A stretch of 64,000 bases of DNA from JAXGMV01 sp040768445 (GTDB taxonomy: Bacteria; Chloroflexota; Anaerolineae; Anaerolineales; Anaerolineaceae): the NCBI GenBank assembly GCA_040768445.1, contig JAXGMV010000001.1, positions 310,001-374,000 on the forward strand, read 5' to 3'. The notes under the pieces are model-generated. The model was not told the DNA's origin, did not search any database, and saw only the letters and a list, made by a program, of their open reading frames with translations. Below are positions 25,624-34,693 of the stretch, piece after piece (the stretch's first letter is position 1; every line of letters begins with the position of its first letter). Made by a program: the position numbers and the translations under genes.

Positions 25624-27390
25624 TCAGTCCTTTCGCTCCGTAGCAGCAATTGGCGTAATTAACGCCTCTTTCCACGCCTTCAGCTGTTCGATACGTTCTG
25701 GGGGCGTGCTGCTTATTTTTAGAGGCCTGGGGCGGGCATCTACAATCACACCAAACAACCCACCGGTCAGGTTGAGTTCGACCTGTTTTTGTTTCGTATA
25801 CGGGTCAATAACTGTCTTGCCAATAGAATCAATTTTCCCTTGCACATTTTGCCCATTTTGCACCGGCAGCCTGACCAATGACCCCTGCTTAATGGTGAAT
25901 TGCAGTTTCCGTGCATCTTTGAACTCAATGCTGATGGTTGCAATGTCAACCCCAAGTTTTGCGCGGCTGACAGGGCATATCACCGGACCGCTCGCTAGCA
26001 TCAACCTGCTCTCAAGTACCTGGACAGGCAATATGGAATTGACCTGTGCGATCGCTCCCAGTGACGGGATGATATCATTGGTATCGAAAAGATAACTCGT
26101 TATACCGCGTGGCTGCAGCCCGTTGAGCAGAGTTAACATGGTGGCGCTGATATCCGTAGATTGGGTGAGGCTTCTGCCTGAGATAATCACCGGATCACAG
26201 GGGCGCTTGGATGATAGAGCGTTGCTTGTTAAACCTTGTGAGAGATTTTGTAATATGTGCCTTGAAAGCGACTGTTCAATTGCCAGTGCTTCATCATGCA
26301 TGGGGATAAGCCCGGGATAGGCTTGTTTTTGATTCAGATAATCTTGCAAGTCCCCCATGTCAATATCCACCGGCAGCCAGCGGTAGATTGACTGCAAGCT
26401 GTCTTTATCATCCAATAATGCCTTAAAACTGCCAGTGCCAAAGGGAAACACTCGCAGGTAAAGGTCACCCTGACCAGAGACGGCAAGGGTCGTACTGGAA
26501 ACGCCAATGCTGATACCGGCAACATTCTTTGCTGGGTCATTGATCTTGCTGAGATACCGGATAATCCTGCCATAAGCGAAAGACGAAGTCATTGGTGCAC
26601 CCTGGCAGGCCGCAGCCAGCGGCTGCAGACCGGGCAGTTTTCGCTGGTGGATATCCATCACAGCTTCGTTTAACGCCTCTACTGAGGAGTCCAGAGTCTC
26701 ATTTTCAAGTGACGGACGCAGGTTTGCGGCAGTATAGACCCTGGTCCAGCGCTGCAACGTTTCAGCAGTTTTCTGAGCAAGGCGGCTGTTACCGGCATAA
26801 ATCACCAGGGGGCGTTTCTCCTCGGGGATCAGCCTGCACACCAGCAGGACCAGCTCAGCCTGCCTGGCGACTGAACGCATTGCGCCATTTTCAGCGCCGC
26901 CTGTCAAAAATATCAAATCAGGCGCGGCATTGATAATGGCATCTACCTGACTATCAAGCGCGCGGTTGTCGTCAAGCCCAATTGTTTCAACAATCGTACT
27001 ACGCACATGCCGGAGGGCGTTCTCTGCACTGGCAATATCAAGGTTTTTTACCAGCCCGATCAATACAACCCGAATTTCAGAACCGGCAGAGCAGGTGAGC
27101 ACAAGTTTGTCAATACCCTGTCCAGAGTCATTTTGAGGCGTTATCAAACGTGAATCTTCATCCAACACTGTCCTGCCACTCAATCGCTGAAGATTCACCA
27201 GAGCTTGATACACCCCTTCATTAAGATTTCGATGTGGTGCATTCAGCGTGCTTTGTGAACTACCAGCCCGGATAAATTGGTAACGACCCTCAATTATTTC
27301 AAACAAGAGTGCGCGGGTATTCAGGCTGCCAATGTCGACAGCCAGGACAGCTTTATCTTTAGCAGAACCCTTCATGCTCGCAGCCATCAT
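25624..27390 (-). CDS. Glutamate mutase L (GlmL/MutL)-family ASKHA ATPase
   Basis: This 588-residue protein has the actin/hexokinase/Hsp70 fold. Phosphate 1 is VLAVDIGSLNTRALLFEI near residue 15. Phosphate 2 is GISIGVSSTTLAVSGQG near 295. An adenosine-type VIISGRSLTQ lies near 405. The family is named for a gene near B12-dependent glutamate mutase, where it is thought to act as a chaperone or reactivase. No mutase subunit or B12 gene occurs in this window, so that role is doubtful here. About 100 extra C-terminal residues form a probable beta-barrel (GSLVRLPVQNGQNVQGKIDSIG). The start overlaps the upstream stop (TGATG); ATGs at 27387 and 27372 are alternatives. Confidence 0.88.
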   Translation of the reverse strand: MMAASMKGSAKDKAVLAVDIGSLNTRALLFEIIEGRYQFIRAGSSQSTLNAPHRNLNEGVYQALVNLQRLSGRTVLDEDSRLITPQNDSGQGIDKLVLTCSAGSEIRVVLIGLVKNLDIASAENALRHVRSTIVETIGLDDNRALDSQVDAIINAAPDLIFLTGGAENGAMRSVARQAELVLLVCRLIPEEKRPLVIYAGNSRLAQKTAETLQRWTRVYTAANLRPSLENETLDSSVEALNEAVMDIHQRKLPGLQPLAAACQGAPMTSSFAYGRIIRYLSKINDPAKNVAGISIGVSSTTLAVSGQGDLYLRVFPFGTGSFKALLDDKDSLQSIYRWLPVDIDMGDLQDYLNQKQAYPGLIPMHDEALAIEQSLSRHILQNLSQGLTSNALSSKRPCDPVIISGRSLTQSTDISATMLTLLNGLQPRGITSYLFDTNDIIPSLGAIAQVNSILPVQVLESRLMLASGPVICPVSRAKLGVDIATISIEFKDARKLQFTIKQGSLVRLPVQNGQNVQGKIDSIGKTVIDPYTKQKQVELNLTGGLFGVIVDARPRPLKISSTPPERIEQLKAWKEALITPIAATERKD

Positions 27391-28079
27391 CAAAATCCAA
27401 CCATCTTGAGAAATTCTGCAATAAAAGTCAGCCTCTCAGCCAGCGCTGTCAGTGAAGACAGCATGAGTGCCGCAAACACAGCTCCAAGGGTAATACCGAT
27501 GAATACCTTCCCAATCCCTGCGACAACTTCCAACCAGGCAGGACGCTTTCCATCGTTACTTTTACCAGTGATAGTAAAGTGAAAGTAAGCCAGCGATGTG
27601 ATTGAACCTAACAATAACAGGAAACCGGCAGCCAGACCGACCTGTGTATTGCCGGCAATCACCATTTTGGAAAGAAACTCAGGTTCAAAAACGTTCCACA
27701 GCGCCACAATTTGCGGCACTGTTGTGCCAACCAGTGCCCCACCCACCGCCACAGCAGCGCCAACACCGGTCAAGATTGCCATCGGCAGGTTCCCCAGGCG
27801 TGATAAACGCGGTGAAAATTTGGTTAATAGAAGCAAGCTCAACCCCGCCGGCACAAGGACCTTCAGCATCTCAGCATTGGTACCAAAGACGATGGGCGTC
27901 ACAAGACGCGGGATAATGACCTGGTAAACTACCAGTACCAGTGCATATCCCGCAGCAGCGCCAATAAACAGGTAGACCGCAATACGGAAAAACAGGTTAT
28001 CGCCAAAAATATAGCTGAAGACAAACAGCGTTAACAGGAAACCAGCCGCCATCCATAGAAAATCTGCTGTGATACCCAT
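27390..28079 (-). CDS. Polytopic membrane protein of the GlmL-type operon
   Basis: This 229-residue protein has about seven membrane helices and almost no soluble part. Recognisable hydrophobic stretches are at residues about 5-25, 30-52, 68-82, 95-112, 145-165 and 185-210. No family is recognised. Its ATG overlaps the stop of the zinc-ribbon gene (TAATG), and its own stop overlaps the start of the ASKHA gene. It is translated in lock-step with both and is probably the membrane anchor or channel of a complex. Confidence 0.8.
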   Translation of the reverse strand: MGITADFLWMAAGFLLTLFVFSYIFGDNLFFRIAVYLFIGAAAGYALVLVVYQVIIPRLVTPIVFGTNAEMLKVLVPAGLSLLLLTKFSPRLSRLGNLPMAILTGVGAAVAVGGALVGTTVPQIVALWNVFEPEFLSKMVIAGNTQVGLAAGFLLLLGSITSLAYFHFTITGKSNDGKRPAWLEVVAGIGKVFIGITLGAVFAALMLSSLTALAERLTFIAEFLKMVGF

Positions 28080-30475
28080 TATCCCGCCTCCTTGTTTCCG
28101 AACATGCGAGAAAAAAGCTTTATCAGCAGTTGGATAAATGCGCCAAACAGGAGCAACAAAATGAGCACATAGATGCCGGCTTGATAACTGGTCACCGTGC
28201 CTAAAGCCCCAGGTGCACCTTCCAGTGATTGGCCGGCCATGAACCCATCATTAATGCCAGCCAACAGCCCTTGTGCCTGTCCTGATTGAACATAGGGTAG
28301 TAAAAGCGGTAATGACTGTGCTGTAGTGATAAACAAGAGAGGGGTTCTACCCAGGCCGGGGTCAACCTGTTCAAGCCATGTCCTGGAGCCTTCAAATCTA
28401 TCCGTGATGACAATCACGGCAGAAAAATCGGATAACTGGTTGACACCCAGCTCGGACAGGGCTGTCCACGAGTCCTGGTTGCGGTTTAAATCATGAAAAC
28501 CAGCCGGGGCTGCTTGCTGCGGGTTCTGCATAAATGCCAGCAGTGCTGCTGAACCGCCTGGCAGGTAGCCGAGGTTAATCAATCGCTGGCTGAACACATA
28601 ATCTGCAGCCTGTTCTTGATCCTGCCCTGCCAGCGCTACCCAACCCTTGTGCAGCAAATCCTCAATCAGTATGGGTCCTTCTGGAACGGTGGAAATGAGT
28701 ACCAGCGTGCTGTCCTTTTCAATCAAAGCACGCAGGACATCCACTGCTGCCAGCTCAATCTCAGCCGAATAACCGGCATCATATTCAGCGCCTACCAGGA
28801 TCAATGACCCGTCGGGTAAATCATCGATCTGTTCAACAAAATCCAAACCTGCCTGCCCCCCAGTATAGCCTTGCGGACCAGAGGAGACACCATTTACCAG
28901 CATATAGCCCATCACCGTCAGCAGGGCAACCGCGATCACAAGTTTTAATAACCAGCTAAAAGATTTTTTACGGGGCTTCTTTTCAGAATCAGGCTGTGGT
29001 TGTCCTTCGAGCATGGACTGCAGCAGCAGGGCATGCGTGCGGTCTTTTTCAGAAAGCTCAAAGCGTGTTGATGATGAAGACTTCCGGGCAGGACCCGGAA
29101 AGAAATCTTGCGCAGCTGGAATGGCAGCCAGTCCAGCCAGCGGACCACTTTCCTCACTGGATAAACCGGGAATTTCCGGCTGATAGGGTGGGATTAATGG
29201 CAGCTGGTCTTCATCCTGCGCCGGTTGATCGCTTTCATTAATAACACGAGCTTCGCCCTCAAGGCTTGCTGAGCTTCCTGCTGTCAAATCCGCTTTGAGT
29301 TCAGGCTCTTGCGGCTGATCACCTGCTTGCTCGTCTGGGTGATCTTCAGTTGCAGTATGAAAAGATGAAGACGAATCTTCTGCTGTAGAAATGTTTTCTT
29401 TGCTGGCAGGGGTTTCACCTCCAGCAGAAGGAGAATCTCCCTGCTTATCAATCCAATCAGGTATGACCCATCCATCTCCCTTAGGTGAGCTAACCGGTTC
29501 TTCAATAGAGCCATCCTGTGCCGGCACCTCAGTCTCAGTCATTTCAACAGCCTCATCACCGACATGGTTAACTGATTCTTCGGCTTCAAGCTCCAGATGC
29601 TCACTTAAATCAACAGGTTTTTCAACTCCAACAGACGATTGATAACTTTTATCTGTCTTACCTTTGAACCAATCCTTGATACGCCGGCTGAGCGGTTTTC
29701 CGCTCTTTTGCTCAGCAGCAGCATCTTCGGGTAGACCACTGCCAGCGGACATCGGTTTTGATGTTTGAACGTCACCTTCAACACTCTGTTCGGCAGTTGT
29801 GGAAGTCAAGCCTGCAGCCTGTATCTCTTGATCGCTATCAGGGCTGCCAACCGGTGAGCGGCTTGCTGAACCAGTTTGGGTGCTTAACGCCCCGATATCT
29901 TCGCTCTGTTCATCAGCGGGCGGGCTCTCCTGTTCAAGGGATTTAACGTAGTCGTCGCCGTACTCCCTGCGCCGAAGCTCTCGTAACCAATCCTGGTAGC
30001 TCTGGCTGCTGCGATCCATTGGCTCATCTGACGCTTTCTTTGTGCTTTCACCTTCGGTTTCAACCCTTGGTCCGCCAGACAGGAATTCCCGTCCCTTCTG
30101 CAGTGCAGCCTGCTGCTCTGACTCATCAGCTGGTTTTGCGAACTTTCCGTAGATCTCATCTTCCGGTTCCTGGCTTTTTATCCCACGTATGCGCTTAAGC
30201 CATTCAGGTGTTCCATCGTCTTCTACCATGTCCTGGCTGCCAGTACTCTCCGATTGAGCTTCTCCCTCATTATCGTCCTCTTGACTGGCGTAGTCAGGAT
30301 TGCTCCGACGAATACGTTTCAGCCATTCTGGCAAAACAGTGTCTTCATCAGGTTTTTTACTTTCAGGTGGAACGAATCCCGGCGGTTGCAAGCGCGCCTG
30401 GCAGTGCTGGCAGAATTCAGCATCTGCCGGGTTTTCTTTTCCACACATCGGGCAGTTGATATCAGTCATGTTCAT
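28079..30475 (-). CDS. Zinc-ribbon membrane protein with repeated WL(K/R) motifs
   Basis: This 798-residue protein begins with a zinc ribbon (CPMCGKENPADAEFCQHC, Cys 8, 11, 22 and 25). Residues about 40-500 are an acidic, Ser/Glu/Gln-rich disordered region with recurring short motifs: LPEWLKRIR (Trp51), TPEWLKRIR (Trp92), YQDWLRELRRR (Trp163) and a weaker IPDWIDKQG near 340. A membrane helix near residue 520 leads to an outside domain of about 230 residues (LDFVEQIDDLPDGSLILVGAEYDAG and so on). A second helix follows near 765-790 with a basic tail. The likely role is an organiser that binds a partner through the Trp motifs on the inner face. No enzyme motif is seen. Confidence 0.82.
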   Translation of the reverse strand: MNMTDINCPMCGKENPADAEFCQHCQARLQPPGFVPPESKKPDEDTVLPEWLKRIRRSNPDYASQEDDNEGEAQSESTGSQDMVEDDGTPEWLKRIRGIKSQEPEDEIYGKFAKPADESEQQAALQKGREFLSGGPRVETEGESTKKASDEPMDRSSQSYQDWLRELRRREYGDDYVKSLEQESPPADEQSEDIGALSTQTGSASRSPVGSPDSDQEIQAAGLTSTTAEQSVEGDVQTSKPMSAGSGLPEDAAAEQKSGKPLSRRIKDWFKGKTDKSYQSSVGVEKPVDLSEHLELEAEESVNHVGDEAVEMTETEVPAQDGSIEEPVSSPKGDGWVIPDWIDKQGDSPSAGGETPASKENISTAEDSSSSFHTATEDHPDEQAGDQPQEPELKADLTAGSSASLEGEARVINESDQPAQDEDQLPLIPPYQPEIPGLSSEESGPLAGLAAIPAAQDFFPGPARKSSSSTRFELSEKDRTHALLLQSMLEGQPQPDSEKKPRKKSFSWLLKLVIAVALLTVMGYMLVNGVSSGPQGYTGGQAGLDFVEQIDDLPDGSLILVGAEYDAGYSAEIELAAVDVLRALIEKDSTLVLISTVPEGPILIEDLLHKGWVALAGQDQEQAADYVFSQRLINLGYLPGGSAALLAFMQNPQQAAPAGFHDLNRNQDSWTALSELGVNQLSDFSAVIVITDRFEGSRTWLEQVDPGLGRTPLLFITTAQSLPLLLPYVQSGQAQGLLAGINDGFMAGQSLEGAPGALGTVTSYQAGIYVLILLLLFGAFIQLLIKLFSRMFGNKEAG

Positions 30476-31095
30476 CCCGTGTAGGGGCGCTCCATTCCCA
30501 ATACGATTCTAAGCCCGGTGAGAATACTGCCCAACGAAATGCCAATAATCAACCCACGTGCCCCAGCCAGCGGTATGGTCTTAATAAATGGCACCAAAAC
30601 ATCTAAGAAAGGTAAACGCGTCAGGCTCATCCCCAGGTCAGTATTCAAAAATAAAAACAGCACAGTGCTGATTATGAACATAACCGACATGAGATTAAGA
30701 TTACGACCCAGCAGTTTTATACCAGCAGCGGCCAATCCAAATGTTAAAACCGCCACCAGGCTGATTTGAATGGGGCGCATAATCGAAAGGATGATATTTT
30801 GGAAGCGCAAGTCTGACGGGCTCATAAACAGTCCACTAACCAGGGTCAAGACAAATGCGGCAAGCAGAATGAAGCTGTACGGGTCTCTGCCTTCATCCCG
30901 GCTCAACTTACGCCAGTGCACTGCCAACAGGTTGAACACGCCGATGATCATAGCAACGCCAAACAGAATGACAGCCCAGTTCACAAGGGTACTGCGCAGC
31001 TGCTGAAACAGGCTGAATTGCGGAAAAAGATAACCCAACAGGACAATCAAGCCTGATAAGACAGCTGCAGCAATACTCACAAGATACTTTTTCAT
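30472..31095 (-). CDS. Polytopic membrane protein of the GlmL-type operon
   Basis: This 207-residue protein has about six membrane helices (residues about 5-24, 33-58, 76-94, 105-128, 133-150 and 168-200) and short loops. No family is recognised. It overlaps both neighbours by ATGA, showing translational coupling within the operon. Confidence 0.8.
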   Translation of the reverse strand: MKKYLVSIAAAVLSGLIVLLGYLFPQFSLFQQLRSTLVNWAVILFGVAMIIGVFNLLAVHWRKLSRDEGRDPYSFILLAAFVLTLVSGLFMSPSDLRFQNIILSIMRPIQISLVAVLTFGLAAAGIKLLGRNLNLMSVMFIISTVLFLFLNTDLGMSLTRLPFLDVLVPFIKTIPLAGARGLIIGISLGSILTGLRIVLGMERPYTG

Positions 31096-31847
31096 ACCGG
31101 AACAACCAAAAGGCTCGAGAGCACTTTGATGATTACACCCACAAGAATAAGAATAATAGCAATCCAGCGCAGAATATCCTGGGTGAGCACGCTGGCAGCA
31201 TGCAGTTTTCTACCTGACAGGTATGCCGGCAGGGCAAACAATTCCTCTCCAATCAGCACATCATCAGAGATCGCATATGCAGCAGTTTGGCCAGCAATTG
31301 AATTACTGACTGACAGGCTGTAGCCGTCAGCCTTGGACATCGAATCGTGCAGATAAAGGATTTCTGGGCCGAAATCCCCCATCACCAGCTGAGTTTGCAC
31401 CCCTTCATTACGGTTGGCGGCAGCTGTGCCAACTGCGTATGTAAGTGGGTTGACGCCGGTCTGACGGGCGAGGCCGGGATCATAAAGGGTTTCCTGACCG
31501 CGTGTGCGGTTGATGACATGGATAACGTCATGTGCCAGCATTATGGATGGGGCATCACTGCTGGTGGCAACTGCCGGGCTTTCAGAAGCCAGGCAATCGA
31601 GTTCAACCTGCCGCAATACCTCAAGCCCTGCCAGGGCCGAAGCATTCATCGGCGATAAAAACTGACCATTAGCCAGACCAATGTGCACACGCTTGCCATC
31701 CGCTGTGGATTGGTCAATCGCTTTGATTAGCCGCCTGACGCTGGTAATCTGTCTGAATGGAATACCCCGCCTGGAAAACAACAGCACAGCCGCAAAAATG
31801 ATCACAGCAGTTGCAGCAAGAATCAGGACCAAAAGGCTATTACTCAC
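31092..31847 (-). CDS. Membrane protein, probably DUF6754-like
   Basis: This 251-residue protein starts at GTG; the preceding gene ends three bases before it, and AGGAG in its last codons supplies the Shine-Dalgarno sequence. A membrane helix at residues about 4-24 is followed by a soluble domain of about 180 residues and a C-terminal hairpin of helices at about 225-250. The soluble part has GKRVHIGLANGQFLSPMNASALAGLEVL, DPGLARQTGVNPLTYAVGTAA and SAAYAISDDVLIGEELFALPAYLSG-like features. I associate it with DUF6754 from memory with moderate certainty; that family has no known function. Confidence 0.75.
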   Translation of the reverse strand: MSNSLLVLILAATAVIIFAAVLLFSRRGIPFRQITSVRRLIKAIDQSTADGKRVHIGLANGQFLSPMNASALAGLEVLRQVELDCLASESPAVATSSDAPSIMLAHDVIHVINRTRGQETLYDPGLARQTGVNPLTYAVGTAAANRNEGVQTQLVMGDFGPEILYLHDSMSKADGYSLSVSNSIAGQTAAYAISDDVLIGEELFALPAYLSGRKLHAASVLTQDILRWIAIILILVGVIIKVLSSLLVVPV

Positions 31848-31850
31848 AGC

Positions 31851-32096
31851 TTATGACTCCTGCCTGAGATACCTGGCAAAATCGTGTGATGACTGTTCAT
31901 CTTCCATGATGCCGGCAAACAGGTTGATGTTGTTTGTGGAGCCAGCTATACTGGCAAACGGTTTGCTGAGATACAGGATTTGCGCAAGGAGCAGGTTTAG
32001 CGGTCCGCCGTGATCCAGAACTGCGGCGGTAATCCCTGCAATCCCCAGTCGGTTAAACGCACTGGATAATTTTCCCCAACCTGAAGTGTCCTGCAT
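31851..32096 (-). CDS. Small hypothetical protein, first gene of the GlmL-type operon
   Basis: This 81-residue protein has one hydrophobic stretch (AGITAAVLDHGGPLNLLLAQILYL, residues about 19-42). It is not recognised. Two facts support it as a real gene: an extended -10 element lies exactly six bases before its ATG, and its 3' end carries the Shine-Dalgarno sequence for the next gene, which starts three bases after its stop. Confidence 0.65.
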   Translation of the reverse strand: MQDTSGWGKLSSAFNRLGIAGITAAVLDHGGPLNLLLAQILYLSKPFASIAGSTNNINLFAGIMEDEQSSHDFARYLRQES

Positions 32097-32102
32097 AGGG
32101 TT

Positions 32103-32111
32103 AGTATAGCA
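32103..32111 (-). promoter_or_regulatory. Extended -10 of the GlmL-type operon, leaderless spacing
   Basis: TGC-TATACT on the minus strand, with six bases before the ATG of the 81-residue gene at 32096. It is the only convincing promoter upstream of the eight-gene run. Confidence 0.6.
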
Positions 32112-32131
32112 TAATTGGATCTCTGGACTAA

Positions 32132-32863
32132 TTATTTAATCCACAGGCAACATGTATTTTTCAGACCTAAATAGTCCTTAAATTGCTGGCGCAATGCCTC
32201 TTTTGAATCCCAGAAAGTACTCATTTGAGACTTGTAAGCAGCTGCCGCCTCCAGCCATTTATCCATGGTGCTGGCAGTTATCTGCTCGGTTACTGCAGGC
32301 TGCATCTCAGCGGTTAGTCTCTCAACCTCATCCTGATGACCTAATACATAGGGTACATCAGCATAATACAGCAGGTCTAACTCAGCTGTCTCAGCAGCCA
32401 TCCGGGCAACTCGGTGATCAATGTGGTTGCCTGCCCTCAACGGCACCACCACTGATGCCTCAGCTGGCACCTGCTCCTGCAGCATCGCAACGATCTCCGC
32501 TGCCAGATCTTGCTGCACAGGTGTGGCTGAATTGAACAGGTCATCATCGCTGCTAACCAATGGTAAACCTGCCACACTGCGATAAATGCAGTCCAACCAT
32601 TGAAAATGACGGGGTTCAGCGCCAACAATTTCACAGGCAGTTTGGTCTTCAACACGCCTGAGCACTGCAGCATTCAAGCCTGTACCCCATCGCTCATGCA
32701 GCGACTGTGCATAGGGTGTCATTTGATGTTGAGCCGGGTCTCCAGCAAATACCGTCCACACAGCGACTTTCTCCCCTCTTTGTACCTGCTGGCTGATCAA
32801 GCCGCCGCAGGAGTAGACTGCATCATCCAGGTGGGGAGACAGATAAATCCATTGTTTGCTCAT
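32132..32863 (-). CDS. PIG-L (LmbE) family deacetylase
   Basis: A 243-residue zinc-dependent deacetylase. The start is the ATG at 32863 (MSKQWIYLSPHLDDA), because AGAGG lies eight bases before it; two further in-frame codons upstream have no support. Metal ligands are in YLSPHLDDAVYSCGG (His11, Asp13-14) and the later GNHIDHRVA. It follows the ABC substrate-binding gene by 35 bases and may be co-transcribed with that transporter. The substrate is unknown. It is only distantly similar to the PIG-L protein at 16645. Confidence 0.87.
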   Translation of the reverse strand: MSKQWIYLSPHLDDAVYSCGGLISQQVQRGEKVAVWTVFAGDPAQHQMTPYAQSLHERWGTGLNAAVLRRVEDQTACEIVGAEPRHFQWLDCIYRSVAGLPLVSSDDDLFNSATPVQQDLAAEIVAMLQEQVPAEASVVVPLRAGNHIDHRVARMAAETAELDLLYYADVPYVLGHQDEVERLTAEMQPAVTEQITASTMDKWLEAAAAYKSQMSTFWDSKEALRQQFKDYLGLKNTCCLWIK

Positions 32864-32898
32864 CAACAACCTCTCTAGCAAAACTCAACCAACCGGCA

Positions 32899-33915
32899 TT
32901 AGCGCAGCTTTGCCATCTCTAGAATCTCTGTCGTGAATACTACGTTCACATCAACCTCTGGCATGGCATCATACTGGACCAGGAAGTCAGCCAGGGTTTG
33001 CCACTGCTCGCGAGTTTGCCAGCCGATACCGTGTGCTGCAGTCAGGTTGTTTTGCGAGTCGACCAATTCCTGCTGCAGCATGAAAGCCATGTGTTCCCGG
33101 TCAGTTTCTGGGCCGGTATAAAGCATCACGGCGTCAACCGCTTCATCGGGGTGCAGACGGGCATAATCAATTGCCCGAATGACTGCCCTGGTAAACCGAA
33201 CCAGCTCCTCTTGTTTGTTTGCAAGGATATCGTCGCTGGTGACATAAGCCAATCCGAGCGTCGGCACACCGTAATCCGCCGGATCCCACAAGGTGACCGG
33301 GTAACCCCAACTTTCGATCAGGTACGGCTCATTGGCTTTATATACCGGGTACACATCAATCTGGCCTTCTGTCAGCAGGCGCGGGTCAAACCCTACATTG
33401 ACGATGTTAGCCGCATCCTCAGAAATGTTATACATCCCTAATAACGCAGTCAATTCGGGTGGGATGGCACCTTTATACCCGATCGTGTGACCTGCCCAGT
33501 CAGCGGGGTCTGTCATGCCGCTGTCTTTTAGCGCAGCAAACGCCTGCTGCCCGGTCTGCCCGATCAAAGCAAATGAGACCAGCGGCAAACCAGGGTCAGC
33601 ACGGCGTTTCATCATCACCGCGGCATCCTGCGTGGTCACATCCACCTTGCCGGCTGTCAAGAATTGCAAATGCTGTCCCTGGCCTGATGAATGTTGTATG
33701 GTGACATCCAGGTTTTCTTCATCAAAGAAACCCTTCTCCTGAGCCAGGTACACACCCACAAAAGGCAGGTTAGCCTGCGGTTTATAACCCGCCATGAACA
33801 CCAGCGCGAGATTTTCTTCATCAGGCACCGTTGAAAAACCAAATATACTGCAGGAAGTGATACCAAGGCTGAATGTAAGAAAAATCACCAGTAACAAGTA
33901 GGGTTTATTGATCAT
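32899..33915 (-). CDS. ABC transporter substrate-binding lipoprotein, NMT1/THI5 (SsuA-like) type
   Basis: This 338-residue protein has a lipoprotein signal (hydrophobic residues about 6-20, lipobox GITSC). The ATG at 33915 is seven bases after the permease stop; a TTG at 33939 is a weaker alternative. The binding-protein motifs are FVGVYLAQEKGFFDEENLDVTIQH, FLTAGKVDVTTQDAAV, WAGHTIGYKG and DPADYGVPTLGLAYVT. The family takes up thiamine pyrimidine, riboflavin (RibY), taurine or sulfonates. The NMT1-like layout favours a vitamin-like compound, but the ligand is not determined. Confidence 0.9.
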   Translation of the reverse strand: MINKPYLLLVIFLTFSLGITSCSIFGFSTVPDEENLALVFMAGYKPQANLPFVGVYLAQEKGFFDEENLDVTIQHSSGQGQHLQFLTAGKVDVTTQDAAVMMKRRADPGLPLVSFALIGQTGQQAFAALKDSGMTDPADWAGHTIGYKGAIPPELTALLGMYNISEDAANIVNVGFDPRLLTEGQIDVYPVYKANEPYLIESWGYPVTLWDPADYGVPTLGLAYVTSDDILANKQEELVRFTRAVIRAIDYARLHPDEAVDAVMLYTGPETDREHMAFMLQQELVDSQNNLTAAHGIGWQTREQWQTLADFLVQYDAMPEVDVNVVFTTEILEMAKLR

Positions 33916-33922
33916 CTCAGGT

Positions 33923-34693
33923 TTACTTCTCCATTTCAAAGTCGTTAATCACCTGCCAGAACACAACCCGCTTTTCCAGTCTGTCGATTGACCAGTAAAT
34001 GACCACGCCGAAGACAGCCAGGATAAATATGGCACCAAACAGATAGGGCAGGTTGAGATTGGTGTAAGCCAGCCACATCACCCTGCCCAAGCCACCTGAA
34101 GCGCCTGTCCACTCTGCAACAACGGCACCTATCATAGCCAGCGGGGCACATATTTTCAAGGAGGTGAAGATATGCGGCAGAGCTGATGGCAGCCTCAGGT
34201 TCAAGAAAATATCGCGGCGCCTGGCATCCCATGAATGAAAAAGATCCAGCAAAGCCGGGTCAGGTTGGCTGAGACCATTGAGGATGTTTACCAGGGCAGG
34301 GAAAAACGTCAGCAAAGCGGTGATCAGTACCTTCGGCAGTGTGCCAAAACCCAGCCAGATGGTCAGCAGTGGGGCAATTGCCACCATTGGTGTAGATTTA
34401 ACCAGTATCGCCAGCGTGATCACCCCGCCTTCTAAACCTGGTTTCATAACCAGTGCGCTTGCCAGCAGAAAGCCGGTCAACAATCCCAGCACCAGCCCGG
34501 TTAGCGCCTCGCCGAGCGTGATCAGCGATGCCAACCAGTACATCGGCACATTTTGGGATAGCGTCACGAACACTTTGGAAGGCGATGGCAGGAGATAAAC
34601 TGGCAGGTTGAATAACCTGACACCAATCTCCCAGGCTATGAAAAAGACCAGCACAATAACCCAGGCAATCAACGCTGACTTGCGGCCACTCAT
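33923..34693 (-). CDS. ABC transporter permease, SsuC/RibX-like
   Basis: This 256-residue permease has six membrane helices and the binding-protein-dependent EAA loop (residues about 165-185, the DLFHSWDARRRDIFLNLRLP region). The start overlaps the stop of the ATPase gene by four bases. It forms an importer with the ATPase upstream and the lipoprotein downstream. Confidence 0.92.
   Translation of the reverse strand: MSGRKSALIAWVIVLVFFIAWEIGVRLFNLPVYLLPSPSKVFVTLSQNVPMYWLASLITLGEALTGLVLGLLTGFLLASALVMKPGLEGGVITLAILVKSTPMVAIAPLLTIWLGFGTLPKVLITALLTFFPALVNILNGLSQPDPALLDLFHSWDARRRDIFLNLRLPSALPHIFTSLKICAPLAMIGAVVAEWTGASGGLGRVMWLAYTNLNLPYLFGAIFILAVFGVVIYWSIDRLEKRVVFWQVINDFEMEK

Noticed and set aside
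25624..27390. DNA mismatch repair MutL
   Set aside because: The MutL name of the glutamate-mutase-L family is unrelated; the ASKHA motifs do not match the GHKL ATPase of mismatch repair.
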